A DNA stretch of 32,905 nt from an uncultured Pelagibacteraceae bacterium (GCA_902576335.1 CACGVC010000011.1:1-32905), one strand, 5' to 3'. Counted from the first letter of the stretch, positions 15,401-23,519 are shown. Notes: a model not told the origin generated them from the letters alone. Program-made: numbers and translations.

Positions 15401-16557
15401 TATCTTCTGAATCTTAAATTATTTCGACTTAAATCACTTATTTTTGTACAGCCCATAAGTTTCATATCACGCACTAGTTCAGCTTTATATTTTTCTAAAG
15501 CTCTTTCTACACCTGCTTGACCTCCAGCTGCTAAAGCATAGAGATATAATCTTCCTCCTGAACAAGCCTTGGCACCTAATGATAATGCTTTAAGCATATG
15601 TGTGCCTCTATGAATTCCACCTTCACAAATTACGTCTAATTTATCACCAACTGCATCAACAATTTCTGCAAGTTGATCAAAAGGTGCTCTAGATCCATCT
15701 AACTGTCTTCCACCATGATTTGAAACCATTATACCTGTGCATCCTATGTCTACTGCTCTTTTTGCATCTTCTACACTCATAACTCCTTTGAGAGCGAAAT
15801 GACCTCCCCATTTAGAACAAAGATTTTCAGCGTCTTTCCAATTCATAGATTGATCCAACATAGTTGAAAAATAATTTCCAATAGATGAGTTAACATCAGT
15901 ACCTTCTTTAACGAAATCTTGTAAATGAGGTAATTCAAACTTACCTTTTGTAAGATAATTAATCCCCCACATCGGTTTAGTAGCAAAACTAAATAAACTT
16001 GCTAAAGTTAACTTTGGTGGAGAGGTAAATCCTGTTCTTAAGTCTCTCTCTCTATTTCCTCCAGTAATAGTATCAACTGTTAAAGCCATAACATCAAATT
16101 TTGCAGCTTTTGCTCTTTCCAAGCAAGAGTCGTTTAAACCTCTGTCTTTATGAAAATAAAATTGAAACATTTTAGGTGTATCAATCATTGAGGAAATTTC
16201 CTCAACACTGACAGTGGCTAAAGCAGAGACACCAAACATTGTATTGAATTTTTTGGCAGCTTTCCCAACTGCTCTTTCACCGTCATAATGAAAAAGTCTT
16301 TGTAGTGCTGTTGGTGACAGATAAAATGGTAAATCTAATTTTTTACCAAAAATAGTTGTAGATAAATCAACATCCTCAACACCTCTTAAAACATTGGGTA
16401 CCAAGTCAACATCGTCAAAAGCACTAGTATTTCTGGCATAGGTAATCTCATCATCGGCTGCTCCATCAATGTAATGAAAAATAGGTGATGGTAGCTTAAG
16501 CTTAGCAAGTTTTCTAAAATCAGCAAAATTGTGGCAGTCTTTTAATCTTAATATCAT
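15400..16557 (-). CDS. FMN-dependent L-2-hydroxyacid dehydrogenase, copy 2 (LldD family)
   Basis: 385 residues, full-length homologue of the gene directly downstream. Key residues: Tyr29 (FHYIDGA), Tyr134 (FQFYFHKD), Lys257 (FALKGVMS), His281 and Arg284 (SNHGGRQLDG). The substrate-pocket position matching Trp108 of glycolate oxidase and Leu230 of flavocytochrome b2 is Leu113 (SALATVSVEE), which fits L-lactate better than glycolate. The pair clearly arose by tandem duplication but the active-site loops now differ (SMSSMSNNS versus GVSALATVS). It is the first gene of the hydroxyacid cluster, 10 nt after the PagL-like gene. Confidence 0.91.
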   Translation of the reverse strand: MILRLKDCHNFADFRKLAKLKLPSPIFHYIDGAADDEITYARNTSAFDDVDLVPNVLRGVEDVDLSTTIFGKKLDLPFYLSPTALQRLFHYDGERAVGKAAKKFNTMFGVSALATVSVEEISSMIDTPKMFQFYFHKDRGLNDSCLERAKAAKFDVMALTVDTITGGNRERDLRTGFTSPPKLTLASLFSFATKPMWGINYLTKGKFELPHLQDFVKEGTDVNSSIGNYFSTMLDQSMNWKDAENLCSKWGGHFALKGVMSVEDAKRAVDIGCTGIMVSNHGGRQLDGSRAPFDQLAEIVDAVGDKLDVICEGGIHRGTHMLKALSLGAKACSGGRLYLYALAAGGQAGVERALEKYKAELVRDMKLMGCTKISDLSRNNLRFRR

Positions 16558-16567
16558 AAATGTTTTT

Positions 16568-17083
16568 TTAAAAGGTTTTAAAAAAATTAAACATATAACT
16601 ATTTGCCCCAGGATTCTTATCGCCTAAGCTAGCATTGGATAAATGGTTATATGAAAAGCCTAATTGGCTATTTTTTAAAAAATTTAATGAAATTTGAACT
16701 TCACTTTTGAATTCCAGTAAGTGTCCAAGATCTTTCCCATCTCCCTGATTATAAAGACCTGGAGTAAAACTAGGTGTAATATTTAATGCTCCCAAAGAAT
16801 ATTGTGCTTGTATGCCGGTATATAAATAAGCCGCACTATCAGCGGTAAACATAAAACCTGTTATTGGAGAGAGATTACCAAGAAAAGTATCTCTATTTAA
16901 ATCAGTATTTTGGTGTTGGAAACCAATTAAAGTTGATCTCTTTCCATTATCACTAAAATCAAACATACCCGAATAAATATTAAACTTTGTATTATCGTCA
17001 TTAACTTTAGTATCTTCGGCAAAAATTGAAGAAGAAATTAAAAAAGACAATATAACCAAGTAATAAATTCTTAGATGTTTCAT
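16568..17083 (-). CDS. PagL-like outer-membrane beta-barrel (acyloxyacyl hydrolase family)
   Basis: 171 residues with a signal peptide (1-22, ending IFA) and an alternating-residue barrel pattern ending in a C-terminal Phe (MFNFFKTF), the outer-membrane insertion signature. The motif YNHLSNASLGDKNPGANSY near the end carries His147 and Ser149, matching the catalytic His-x-Ser-Asn of lipid A 3-O-deacylase PagL. In Pseudomonas PagL the third catalytic residue is Glu 14 positions after the His; here that position is Asn161, so activity is uncertain. It overlaps the ccmH stop by 4 nt (ATGA), so it is read with the ccm operon although it has no obvious link to cytochrome maturation. Confidence 0.72.
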   Translation of the reverse strand: MKHLRIYYLVILSFLISSSIFAEDTKVNDDNTKFNIYSGMFDFSDNGKRSTLIGFQHQNTDLNRDTFLGNLSPITGFMFTADSAAYLYTGIQAQYSLGALNITPSFTPGLYNQGDGKDLGHLLEFKSEVQISLNFLKNSQLGFSYNHLSNASLGDKNPGANSYMFNFFKTF

Positions 17084-17451
17084 AATTTTTTTTTTTTTAA
17101 TATAACTTTTCTAAGTATTATTGCACCACCAAATACAAACATCAATATCGGCAATAACCAAAGAAAATAGGTGTTTTTATTGAATCCTGGATCATACAAA
17201 ATCCAATCTCCATATTTATTTTTCAAATAATCGTATATCTGTTTTTCATTTAAACCATCATCTAATTTTTTTTCTACCAGAATTTTTAAGCTATTAGCAA
17301 ATTCAGAATCTGAGTCATATACTGATTGTCCTTGACAAATTAAACATCTTAAATTTTTTGTAATTTCGGTTCCTAAATTTTTAGCTTTTAAATCAGAGGA
17401 ATAAAAATTAATCAAAAAAATAACTGTAATTAAAAGCTTTAAAATATTCAT
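17080..17451 (-). CDS. ccmH: Cytochrome c maturation protein CcmH
   Basis: Periplasm-facing thiol oxidoreductase that presents apocytochrome c to the haem ligation complex. 123 residues: signal peptide 1-23, redox motif LRCLIC with Cys36 and Cys39, helical region, and one C-terminal membrane anchor (NTYFLWLLPILMFVFGGAII). This is the short N-terminal-type CcmH; there is no fused CcmI-like TPR half and none follows. Its 3' end has a run of 13 A residues (plus-strand T at 17086-17098) encoding the last lysines. Overlaps of 4 nt occur with both ccmG and the PagL-like gene. Confidence 0.95.
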   Translation of the reverse strand: MNILKLLITVIFLINFYSSDLKAKNLGTEITKNLRCLICQGQSVYDSDSEFANSLKILVEKKLDDGLNEKQIYDYLKNKYGDWILYDPGFNKNTYFLWLLPILMFVFGGAIILRKVILKKKKL

Positions 17452-17966
17452 TGGGTCAATTCTTTTATCTCAGAAAATAATTTTTCATTCAAAGGGCCAA
17501 TTATTTTTTTTATTATTTGATTATTTTTGATCAAAAAGCTTTCAGGTACTCCATATGCACCCCATTCAATTGCTATCGTGCCATCATTATCAGAAAAAAT
17601 TAAATCGTATGGATTATCTAACTTTATCAAAAAATTTTTAGCATTAACAAAATTATCTTTGTAATTTTGTCCAATAATTTTAATATTTTCTTTTTTACTT
17701 AAATCCATTAAATACTTATGTTCCTCTTTACAAGGAATACACCATGAGGCCCAAATATTTAATAAATAGAATTCACTCCCTATAAAAATTTGATCTGAAT
17801 TTATGGTGTCTTTTGAAAAAAATTCTTTTGCTTCAAAACTTGGAATTTTAATTTCTGATTTAATTTCAGGAGTATAAATATTAGAATTTTGTAAACCCTT
17901 ATAAAAAACATAAAAAATTATTGAGAATGTAATGATTAAGAATATAGGAAAAATTTTAGCTTTCAT
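17448..17966 (-). CDS. ccmG: Cytochrome c maturation thioredoxin-like protein CcmG/DsbE
   Basis: Membrane-tethered thioredoxin-fold reductase keeping the apocytochrome CXXCH thiols reduced. 172 residues: N-terminal membrane anchor (about 5-23), then a thioredoxin domain with WASWCIPCKEEH (Cys76 and Cys79) and the cis-Pro loop AYGVPESFLI typical of CcmG/ResA. It overlaps ccmF by 11 nt and ccmH by 4 nt, so translation is coupled. Confidence 0.95.
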   Translation of the reverse strand: MKAKIFPIFLIITFSIIFYVFYKGLQNSNIYTPEIKSEIKIPSFEAKEFFSKDTINSDQIFIGSEFYLLNIWASWCIPCKEEHKYLMDLSKKENIKIIGQNYKDNFVNAKNFLIKLDNPYDLIFSDNDGTIAIEWGAYGVPESFLIKNNQIIKKIIGPLNEKLFSEIKELTQ

Positions 17967-19833
17967 ACTTTTTTCTAATAAAACTTAAACTGCCACTGAA
18001 ACACAATAGAATTGTGGAAATCCAAATCCAAATCATAAATGGTTTTACTTGATAACGAATATTAAAATAATCTTGATTTTGGACATAATTCATTGTCATA
18101 AATTTGTCAGTGAATATATTTGTTTTAATATCTGCTTCACTAGTAACAATATTTGGTTGATTATATATTCTTAATTCAGGTTGCATCACTTCAATTGATC
18201 CACTTTGATCCACTACAGTAAACTTTCCCTTAATAGCTTTAAAATTTTGTTTATTTTCTTGCTCAATACTTTCAAAATTAATCTTCAAATTTTGATCTTG
18301 GTAAGTCTCATTAATTTTTAAATTTGTAATAATTTCAGATGAGAAAATATTATTAAATAAAATACTTAGTATTAAAATGCTAAAACTAAAATGCGCTATT
18401 ATCTGTGATAGGTTTCTATATTTTGCATGAAAAAAATCTCTAAGAGTAATAAAAAATAAATAAAAAGCTGCAGTGATTAAAACTGTATTATAAAGAAAAT
18501 TAATATCTAAATTTCTAATTATCAATATGGATAAAATTAAAGAAATAATAAAAAACAAAATTAAATAAATTTTGTCTTCAAGATCTGATTTAATCCACTT
18601 TAATTTAGGACCTATTGCCATCGCCAACATAAAAGGAATTAAAAAAGGTAGTATCAATTTGTTAAAAAATGGTGGACCTACAGATATTTTTTGAGAAGAA
18701 ATTACTTCTAAAATTATCGGATAAATTGTACCGATTAAAACAACAGATAAAAAATACATCATAAACCAATTATTTACTAATATTGATGTTTCCTTGCTTA
18801 ATAAATAGAAAGTTTTGGTGTTATTGTTTTCGCTTTTGTGAAAAACTAGAAAAATAAAAAAAGATAAGAATATCAAAATAAATAAAAATATTAGAATATA
18901 CAAACCTCTTTCTGGATCGTTGGCAAATGTGTGGACAGAATTTAAAATACCCGACCTAACCAGAAAAGTACCACACATACTTAAGGTAAAAGTTGCAATT
19001 GATAAAATAACAACCCACGAGGTAAGAATTAGTTTCTTTTCTAAAACTAGTACGCAATGTAATAAAGTTGTTAGTGCAAACCATGGCATTAAAGATACAT
19101 TTTCAACTGGATCCCAAAACCAAAAACCTCCCCAACCTAACTCATAATAAGCCCAAATAGATCCAAGTAAAATTCCTAAAGTCAAGAAAATCCAAGAGAC
19201 TAAAACCCATTTTTTTATATGTGACGCCCACATTTTTGTAATATTATTTGAACAAACTGCTGCAAGTGCCGAGGAAAAAATTATAGAGGTTCCAACGTAC
19301 CCTAAATATAAAATTGGTGGGTGAATTGCTAATGCAGGGTCTTGCAATATAGGATTTAAACCTAATCCCTCTTTTGGGACCGGAAAAATATGATTAAAAG
19401 GATTAGAGGTCTGTATCAGAAAAATAAAAAAACCTAATATAATTATTTGCTGAAATAATAAAGTTAAAATTCTATATTGGTTTGGTTGATTTTTGGATTT
19501 CAACAAAAAAACAAATATAAATAATGTTAAAACTAACAACCATAGTAATAGACTTCCTTCATGATTGCCCCAAGTACCAGAGATTTTATAAAAAAGAGGC
19601 TTAGTCGTGTGGGAATGATTAAAAACTGTCTCATTACTAAAATCAGAGTTTACAAAAGATAAAATTAAACCTGAGAAACTTATTATCACGAATAAAAATT
19701 GTAAGAAGACTAATGATATTACTTTAATATCAAGATTTTGAGTGTTATTAAAATTTTTAATTGAAAAGAATATAACTAGAATTGAAATACCAACACCAAA
19801 AATTAAAGAATAATATCCAATTAAACTTGACAT
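17956..19833 (-). CDS. ccmF: Haem lyase CcmF
   Basis: Polytopic haem-ligation subunit that attaches haem b from holo-CcmE to apocytochrome c. 625 residues, about 14-15 membrane segments. The haem-handling tryptophan-rich WWD region is at about 233-251 (GWGGFWFWDPVENVSLMPWF); conserved periplasmic stretches GTWGNHEGSLLLW (about 87-99) and PALAIHPPILYLGYVG (about 166-181) carry candidate axial histidines. It lies 1 nt after ccmE and overlaps ccmG by 11 nt. Length is slightly shorter than the 640-660 usual for the family. Confidence 0.97.
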   Translation of the reverse strand: MSSLIGYYSLIFGVGISILVIFFSIKNFNNTQNLDIKVISLVFLQFLFVIISFSGLILSFVNSDFSNETVFNHSHTTKPLFYKISGTWGNHEGSLLLWLLVLTLFIFVFLLKSKNQPNQYRILTLLFQQIIILGFFIFLIQTSNPFNHIFPVPKEGLGLNPILQDPALAIHPPILYLGYVGTSIIFSSALAAVCSNNITKMWASHIKKWVLVSWIFLTLGILLGSIWAYYELGWGGFWFWDPVENVSLMPWFALTTLLHCVLVLEKKLILTSWVVILSIATFTLSMCGTFLVRSGILNSVHTFANDPERGLYILIFLFILIFLSFFIFLVFHKSENNNTKTFYLLSKETSILVNNWFMMYFLSVVLIGTIYPIILEVISSQKISVGPPFFNKLILPFLIPFMLAMAIGPKLKWIKSDLEDKIYLILFFIISLILSILIIRNLDINFLYNTVLITAAFYLFFITLRDFFHAKYRNLSQIIAHFSFSILILSILFNNIFSSEIITNLKINETYQDQNLKINFESIEQENKQNFKAIKGKFTVVDQSGSIEVMQPELRIYNQPNIVTSEADIKTNIFTDKFMTMNYVQNQDYFNIRYQVKPFMIWIWISTILLCFSGSLSFIRKKYES

Positions 19834-19834
19834 T

Positions 19835-20254
19835 TTATTTCTCCTCTAAAGCAGCCTTAACTTCGGGAGGCATGTAATTTTCGTCATGTTTAGCTAAAAT
19901 TTTAGTTGCCGAAAAAAAATTTTCATCTTTTAAAAATCCTTCTGCAACAACACCTTTACCTTCTTCAAAAAGATTAGGTATTAGTCCTGAATAAACAACA
20001 TTAATTTCACTTTTAAAGTCTGTGATAACAAAACTTAATTCTTTATTTACAATAGAAATCGAGTCAGTTTTTACCATTCCTCCAATTCTAATCTTTTTCT
20101 GCTGCTTTTCAGATAAAACTTTTACCTCAGATGGAGATTTAAAATAAATAACATTTTCTTCCAAAGATTTTAGAATAAGAAATACTGTCAAACTTAATGT
20201 AACAATAATTAAGAAAACGAAAAAAAATCTTAGTTTAACTTTACGACCATACAT
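19835..20254 (-). CDS. ccmE: Haem chaperone CcmE
   Basis: Periplasmic haem chaperone that binds haem covalently before handing it to CcmF. 139 residues: N-terminal membrane anchor (about 9-28), an OB-fold beta-barrel, and the HDENY motif with the haem-binding His123 and Tyr127 ([12 protein letters not shown]). Sits between ccmD (11 nt gap) and ccmF (1 nt gap) in the standard order. Confidence 0.96.
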   Translation of the reverse strand: MYGRKVKLRFFFVFLIIVTLSLTVFLILKSLEENVIYFKSPSEVKVLSEKQQKKIRIGGMVKTDSISIVNKELSFVITDFKSEINVVYSGLIPNLFEEGKGVVAEGFLKDENFFSATKILAKHDENYMPPEVKAALEEK

Positions 20255-20265
20255 GGCTTAAAAAG

Positions 20266-20493
20266 TTAAATTGTTGAAGTGTTGGACAAAATCTCTCTAT
20301 TAATTCTTTGTAGTTTAGCAGAGGCAGCTCTTTCAGCGTTTAGGTTCCCAAATTTAGCTATAAACTTATTTTTTTCTTTAACGTACTGACTCCTAGTAAC
20401 GACATATAAAGAAATAAAACTTAAAAAAGTAAAAGCAAATGAACTCCAAACATAAATTCCATATCCACTCATATAAAATAATTCAGTAATCAT
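20266..20493 (-). CDS. ccmD: Haem exporter protein CcmD
   Basis: Small single-span membrane protein that helps release holo-CcmE from the CcmABC complex. 75 residues: one helix (about 13-34) preceded by GYGIYVWSSFAF, the aromatic pattern seen in CcmD, then a charged cytoplasmic tail. The identification rests on this motif and on position: its ATG overlaps the ccmC stop by 4 nt and ccmE follows 11 nt later. Confidence 0.88.
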   Translation of the reverse strand: MITELFYMSGYGIYVWSSFAFTFLSFISLYVVTRSQYVKEKNKFIAKFGNLNAERAASAKLQRINREILSNTSTI

Positions 20494-21197
20494 AATCTGT
20501 CTAAACCCTTATTTTTAATTTTTATCAGTTCTGTATTATATTTCATTAAAAAAATTAACAACGAGAATAGGGCAAATGCCGCAGTCATAATCAACAAAGG
20601 CACTAACATTGAAGAATGAATTGTAGATTTTGATAAAATATTTATTGACGCTGGCTGATGAAGCGTATTCCACCAATCTACAGAATACTTAATAATTGGA
20701 ACATTTATTATTCCTAAAACTGTTATGATTGAGGTAATTTTAAAAACTTGTTCTTTTTTATCATAAATTCTCCAAGCCATTAAAAACATTAAATAAAAAA
20801 GTGCGAGAATTAACATAGAAGTAATTCTAGCATCCCAAGCCCACCATGTTCCCCATGTTGGTTTACCCCAAATAGATCCTGTGACTAAAGCAATAATATT
20901 AAAGATGAAACCTGATGGAGCTAAACTTTTAGCGATTAAAAAAAAGTTTTTTAATTTAAAAATATAACCGGTTATCGATAAAAATGTAATTGAAGAAAAA
21001 ATTCCAAGTGCTAGCCATGCTGCGGGTACATGAACATACATAATTCTAACAGTATGACTTTGTAAATAATCTTCAGGCGACAATAATAAAGACTCAATAA
21101 GACCGATAGTCAAAACGATTACAAGTAGATAAAGGACATATCTTGGGGCTTTCGAAGTGATTGAAAATATTTTGTTTGGTTCAAAATGTTTAAACAT
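20490..21197 (-). CDS. ccmC: Haem exporter/transfer protein CcmC
   Basis: Six-helix membrane protein that loads haem onto CcmE. 235 residues. The WWD domain is WGTWWAWDARITSM (about 115-128), flanked by conserved His56 (YVHVPAAW) and His180 (NTLHQPAS), the predicted haem ligands. It is the first ccm gene here; ccmA and ccmB, which normally precede it, are not in the window. The 172-nt gap upstream contains a long perfect inverted repeat and presumably the operon promoter. Confidence 0.96.
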   Translation of the reverse strand: MFKHFEPNKIFSITSKAPRYVLYLLVIVLTIGLIESLLLSPEDYLQSHTVRIMYVHVPAAWLALGIFSSITFLSITGYIFKLKNFFLIAKSLAPSGFIFNIIALVTGSIWGKPTWGTWWAWDARITSMLILALFYLMFLMAWRIYDKKEQVFKITSIITVLGIINVPIIKYSVDWWNTLHQPASINILSKSTIHSSMLVPLLIMTAAFALFSLLIFLMKYNTELIKIKNKGLDRL

Positions 21198-21245
21198 AAA
21201 AGATATATACTAATTCATACACTGAATATAATGTGAAAAATTATC

Positions 21246-21303
21246 CGATCAAGAATGCAGAGGGAGATAATAACGAAGGGTAAAATTTTAGCATTCTTGA
21301 TCG
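21246..21303. repeat. Perfect 13-bp inverted repeat with 32-nt loop
   Basis: CGATCAAGAATGC at 21246-21258 is exactly mirrored by GCATTCTTGATCG at 21291-21303. The loop holds two purine-rich GAGGG/GAAGGG elements (plus strand) and a TAAAATTTTA palindrome. It lies in the 172-nt gap between hspQ and ccmC, both read leftward. Read on the minus strand the stem is followed by GGATAATTTTT, so it might work as an hspQ terminator, as part of a ccm leader, or as a small RNA. I cannot assign a known family. Confidence 0.8.
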
Positions 21304-21369
21304 AATTCTATTATTCTTAACAGGATCGTGTGTCTAAGTTTTGAGCTAATTGTGTTTAAAAAATGGATT

Positions 21370-21690
21370 TTAGTTAGATTGCTTGAAATAACTTGAGCCT
21401 TTTTTACCAGAAAAAATTTCCTCTATAAGCGGGTGTTTTACAGGCTCATTAGAATCGTCTACTAATAAATTCTGCTCTGAGACATACGCCTCATATGTAA
21501 TTTCATCATTTTCAGCCAATAAATGATAAAATGGTTGATCTTTTCTCGGTCTAACATTTTTCGGAATAGACTGATACCACTCCTCAGAATTATTAAATTC
21601 AAAATCAACATCATAAATTACACCTCTAAATTCAAAGTGTTTATGTTTTACAATGTCACCTATTGAAAATTTTGCTTTTTGAATTGCCAT
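21370..21690 (-). CDS. hspQ: HspQ/YccV family heat-shock protein
   Basis: Small cytoplasmic protein linked in enterobacteria to proteolysis control (Lon adaptor) and earlier to hemimethylated DNA binding. 106 residues: AKFSIGDIVKHKHFEFRGVIYDVD, WYQSIPKNVRPRKDQPFYHLLAE and ITYEAYVSEQNL follow the family beta-barrel pattern throughout. First gene of the long minus-strand run; it is separated from ccmC by 172 nt and divergent from yciB across a 89-nt AT-rich gap. The function in this organism is inferred from family only. Confidence 0.92.
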   Translation of the reverse strand: MAIQKAKFSIGDIVKHKHFEFRGVIYDVDFEFNNSEEWYQSIPKNVRPRKDQPFYHLLAENDEITYEAYVSEQNLLVDDSNEPVKHPLIEEIFSGKKGSSYFKQSN

Positions 21691-21779
21691 TAAATAGAGT
21701 ATGGGTATTTAAAACTAAAAATCAATAGGAAAAAATATAAAGTTTTTATTAAAATTTTATTTATGTTAATATCTTTTTT

Positions 21780-22331
21780 GTGAATAAATCCTTAATTAAA
21801 TTTCTCACAGATTTTGGACCGCTTATAATTTTTTTTTACTACTATTACGATAGTGACAAAGATTTAAAGATTGCGATACCACCTTTCATAATTGCAACTA
21901 TTATCTCGCTAATAATTATGTGGATGCTAGAGAAAAAAATTCCTAAAGTTCCTTTAATTAGTGGAATACTAATTACATTATTTGGTGGACTGACTATCTA
22001 TTTTGATAATCCAGTTTTCATTTATATTAAACCAACTATTATAAATATCTTATTCGGATTATCTCTAATATTTGGTAGATATTTTACAAAAGAGCCTGTG
22101 CTTAAAAAAATTATGGGTGGTTCAATTTCATTATCAGATACAGGCTGGGAAATATTGAATAAAAGATGGATATATTTTTTCTTTGGATTAGCAGTTTTGA
22201 ATGAGTTAGTATGGAGAACTCAAACTGAGGAGTTTTGGGTTAACTTTAAAGTATGGGGCTTATTACCTATCACATTTATTTTCACTGCTTTTCAAATCAG
22301 TTTAATAAATAAATATAAAACTAATGAATAA
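21780..22331 (+). CDS. yciB: Inner-membrane septation protein A family (YciB/IspZ)
   Basis: Five-helix inner-membrane protein of the YciB/IspZ family, linked to cell-envelope integrity and septation. 183 residues; KFLTDFGPLIIFFYYYY, FGRYFTKEPVLKKIMG and NELVWRTQTEEFWVNFKVWG match the family. The start is GTG at 21780; no in-frame upstream start exists and no Shine-Dalgarno is visible. A six-codon frame (ATG 21763, TGA 21781-21783) ends across this GTG. The gene overlaps the next one by 8 nt. Confidence 0.93.
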   Translation: MNKSLIKFLTDFGPLIIFFYYYYDSDKDLKIAIPPFIIATIISLIIMWMLEKKIPKVPLISGILITLFGGLTIYFDNPVFIYIKPTIINILFGLSLIFGRYFTKEPVLKKIMGGSISLSDTGWEILNKRWIYFFFGLAVLNELVWRTQTEEFWVNFKVWGLLPITFIFTAFQISLINKYKTNE

Positions 22332-22665
22332 CAACTTAAGATTAATCATAAATAATACACACAATAAAGGCATTCATGAAAAATACTTTTTTGAAAAAAA
22401 CGAACTTAAAATAATTCTGGATTTATATGCTAAAATGGTTTCTGAAGGATCTTGGAAAGATTATGGATTAAATATTTCCAGTAGACAGGTTGGGTTTAGT
22501 GTTTTTAAGAATGCTGCTGAAAACGCTCTATATAAAATCTGTAAAAATTTTAAACCAAAAAACAAAAATTTAAAATATTTAATTACTGATACAAATGGCA
22601 AGATTTTAAAAAATTCTAATAATCTAAGTAATTTGCTGAAAAATACTAATTGGAAAAAACTTTAA
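22324..22665 (+). CDS. DUF2794 family protein
   Basis: 113 residues, small cytoplasmic protein of a family mostly confined to alphaproteobacteria and without known function. FEKNELKIILDLYAKMVSEGSWKDYGLNI and FSVFKNAAENALYKICK correspond to the DUF2794 core as I remember it. The lysine- and asparagine-rich tail is likely lineage-specific. It overlaps yciB by 8 nt and converges on the BI-1/YccA gene with an 8-nt gap. Confidence 0.8.
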   Translation: MNNNLRLIINNTHNKGIHEKYFFEKNELKIILDLYAKMVSEGSWKDYGLNISSRQVGFSVFKNAAENALYKICKNFKPKNKNLKYLITDTNGKILKNSNNLSNLLKNTNWKKL

Positions 22666-22673
22666 GATTAACG

Positions 22674-23438
22674 TTATCTTCTTTGACCAAAAAGTCTAAG
22701 AAGCATAATAAATAGATTTATGAAATCAAGATACAAGGTTAAAGCACCCATTACAGCCTTTTTACCCATTAATTCACCAGTATCACTTGCTACATACATA
22801 TTTTTTATTTTTTGTGTATCATAAGCAGTTAATCCAACAAATATAAGCACACCTAAAATTGAAATAACAAAATACATCATAGATGATTTCATGAAAATAT
22901 TTACCAACGAAGCAATGATAATTCCAATCAATCCCATCATCAAGAAAGAGCCCAATTTCGTTAAGTCTCTTTTTGTTGTATATCCATAAATGCTCATTGC
23001 ACCAAAAGTTGCTGAAGATATAAAGAAAACTCTAGTTACACTCAAACCAGTATACACTAATAATATTGATGAAAGAGATAATCCCATTAATGCAGCAAAA
23101 ACCCAAAAAGTAGTTTGGGCTTTTCCAGCGTTCATTTTATTTATTCCAAAACTCATGTAAAACACAATTGCTAACGGAGCTAACATTACAACCCATTTCA
23201 ATCCGGACATATAAATTGCTGAACCAAAACTCGTTAATGCAACAATAGACCCACCTGCATCAGTTACTACTGACATCTTAAAGGATAATAAAGCTACAAT
23301 CCCAGTTAAAAGAACACCGGTTGCCATATAATTGTAAACTTTTAGCATATAGGCTCTTAAGCCTTCATCCATAACCGCAGTTGTTTCTTGCGCTGCAGCT
23401 TTTGCTCTTGCTAAAATTCCTTTTTTATCAAATTCCAT
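22674..23438 (-). CDS. Bax inhibitor-1/YccA family membrane protein
   Basis: 254 residues with seven predicted membrane helices; BI-1 (TMBIM)/YccA family, proposed to act as pH-gated calcium leak channels or modulators of FtsH. Family features: N-terminal DEGLRAYMLKVYNYMATGVLLTG, mid GYTTKRDLTKLGSFLMMGLIG and C-terminal TAYDTQKIKNMY followed by GALTLYLDFINLFIMLLRLFG. Single gene between convergent and divergent neighbours; its promoter must lie in the 81-nt gap shared with the aldo-keto reductase gene. Confidence 0.95.
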   Translation of the reverse strand: MEFDKKGILARAKAAAQETTAVMDEGLRAYMLKVYNYMATGVLLTGIVALLSFKMSVVTDAGGSIVALTSFGSAIYMSGLKWVVMLAPLAIVFYMSFGINKMNAGKAQTTFWVFAALMGLSLSSILLVYTGLSVTRVFFISSATFGAMSIYGYTTKRDLTKLGSFLMMGLIGIIIASLVNIFMKSSMMYFVISILGVLIFVGLTAYDTQKIKNMYVASDTGELMGKKAVMGALTLYLDFINLFIMLLRLFGQRR

Positions 23439-23519
23439 AATTGTTATAAATATATAGTCTTTTACTAATTATTCAAGATACCTTAAAAGATTAATAAATA
23501 TTAACACTTTAAAACCATA

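Noticed and set aside
21255..21320. 21-residue open frame (MQREIITKG...) within the inverted repeat
   Set aside because: No ribosome-binding site and of a length expected by chance; the DNA symmetry is better explained by RNA structure.
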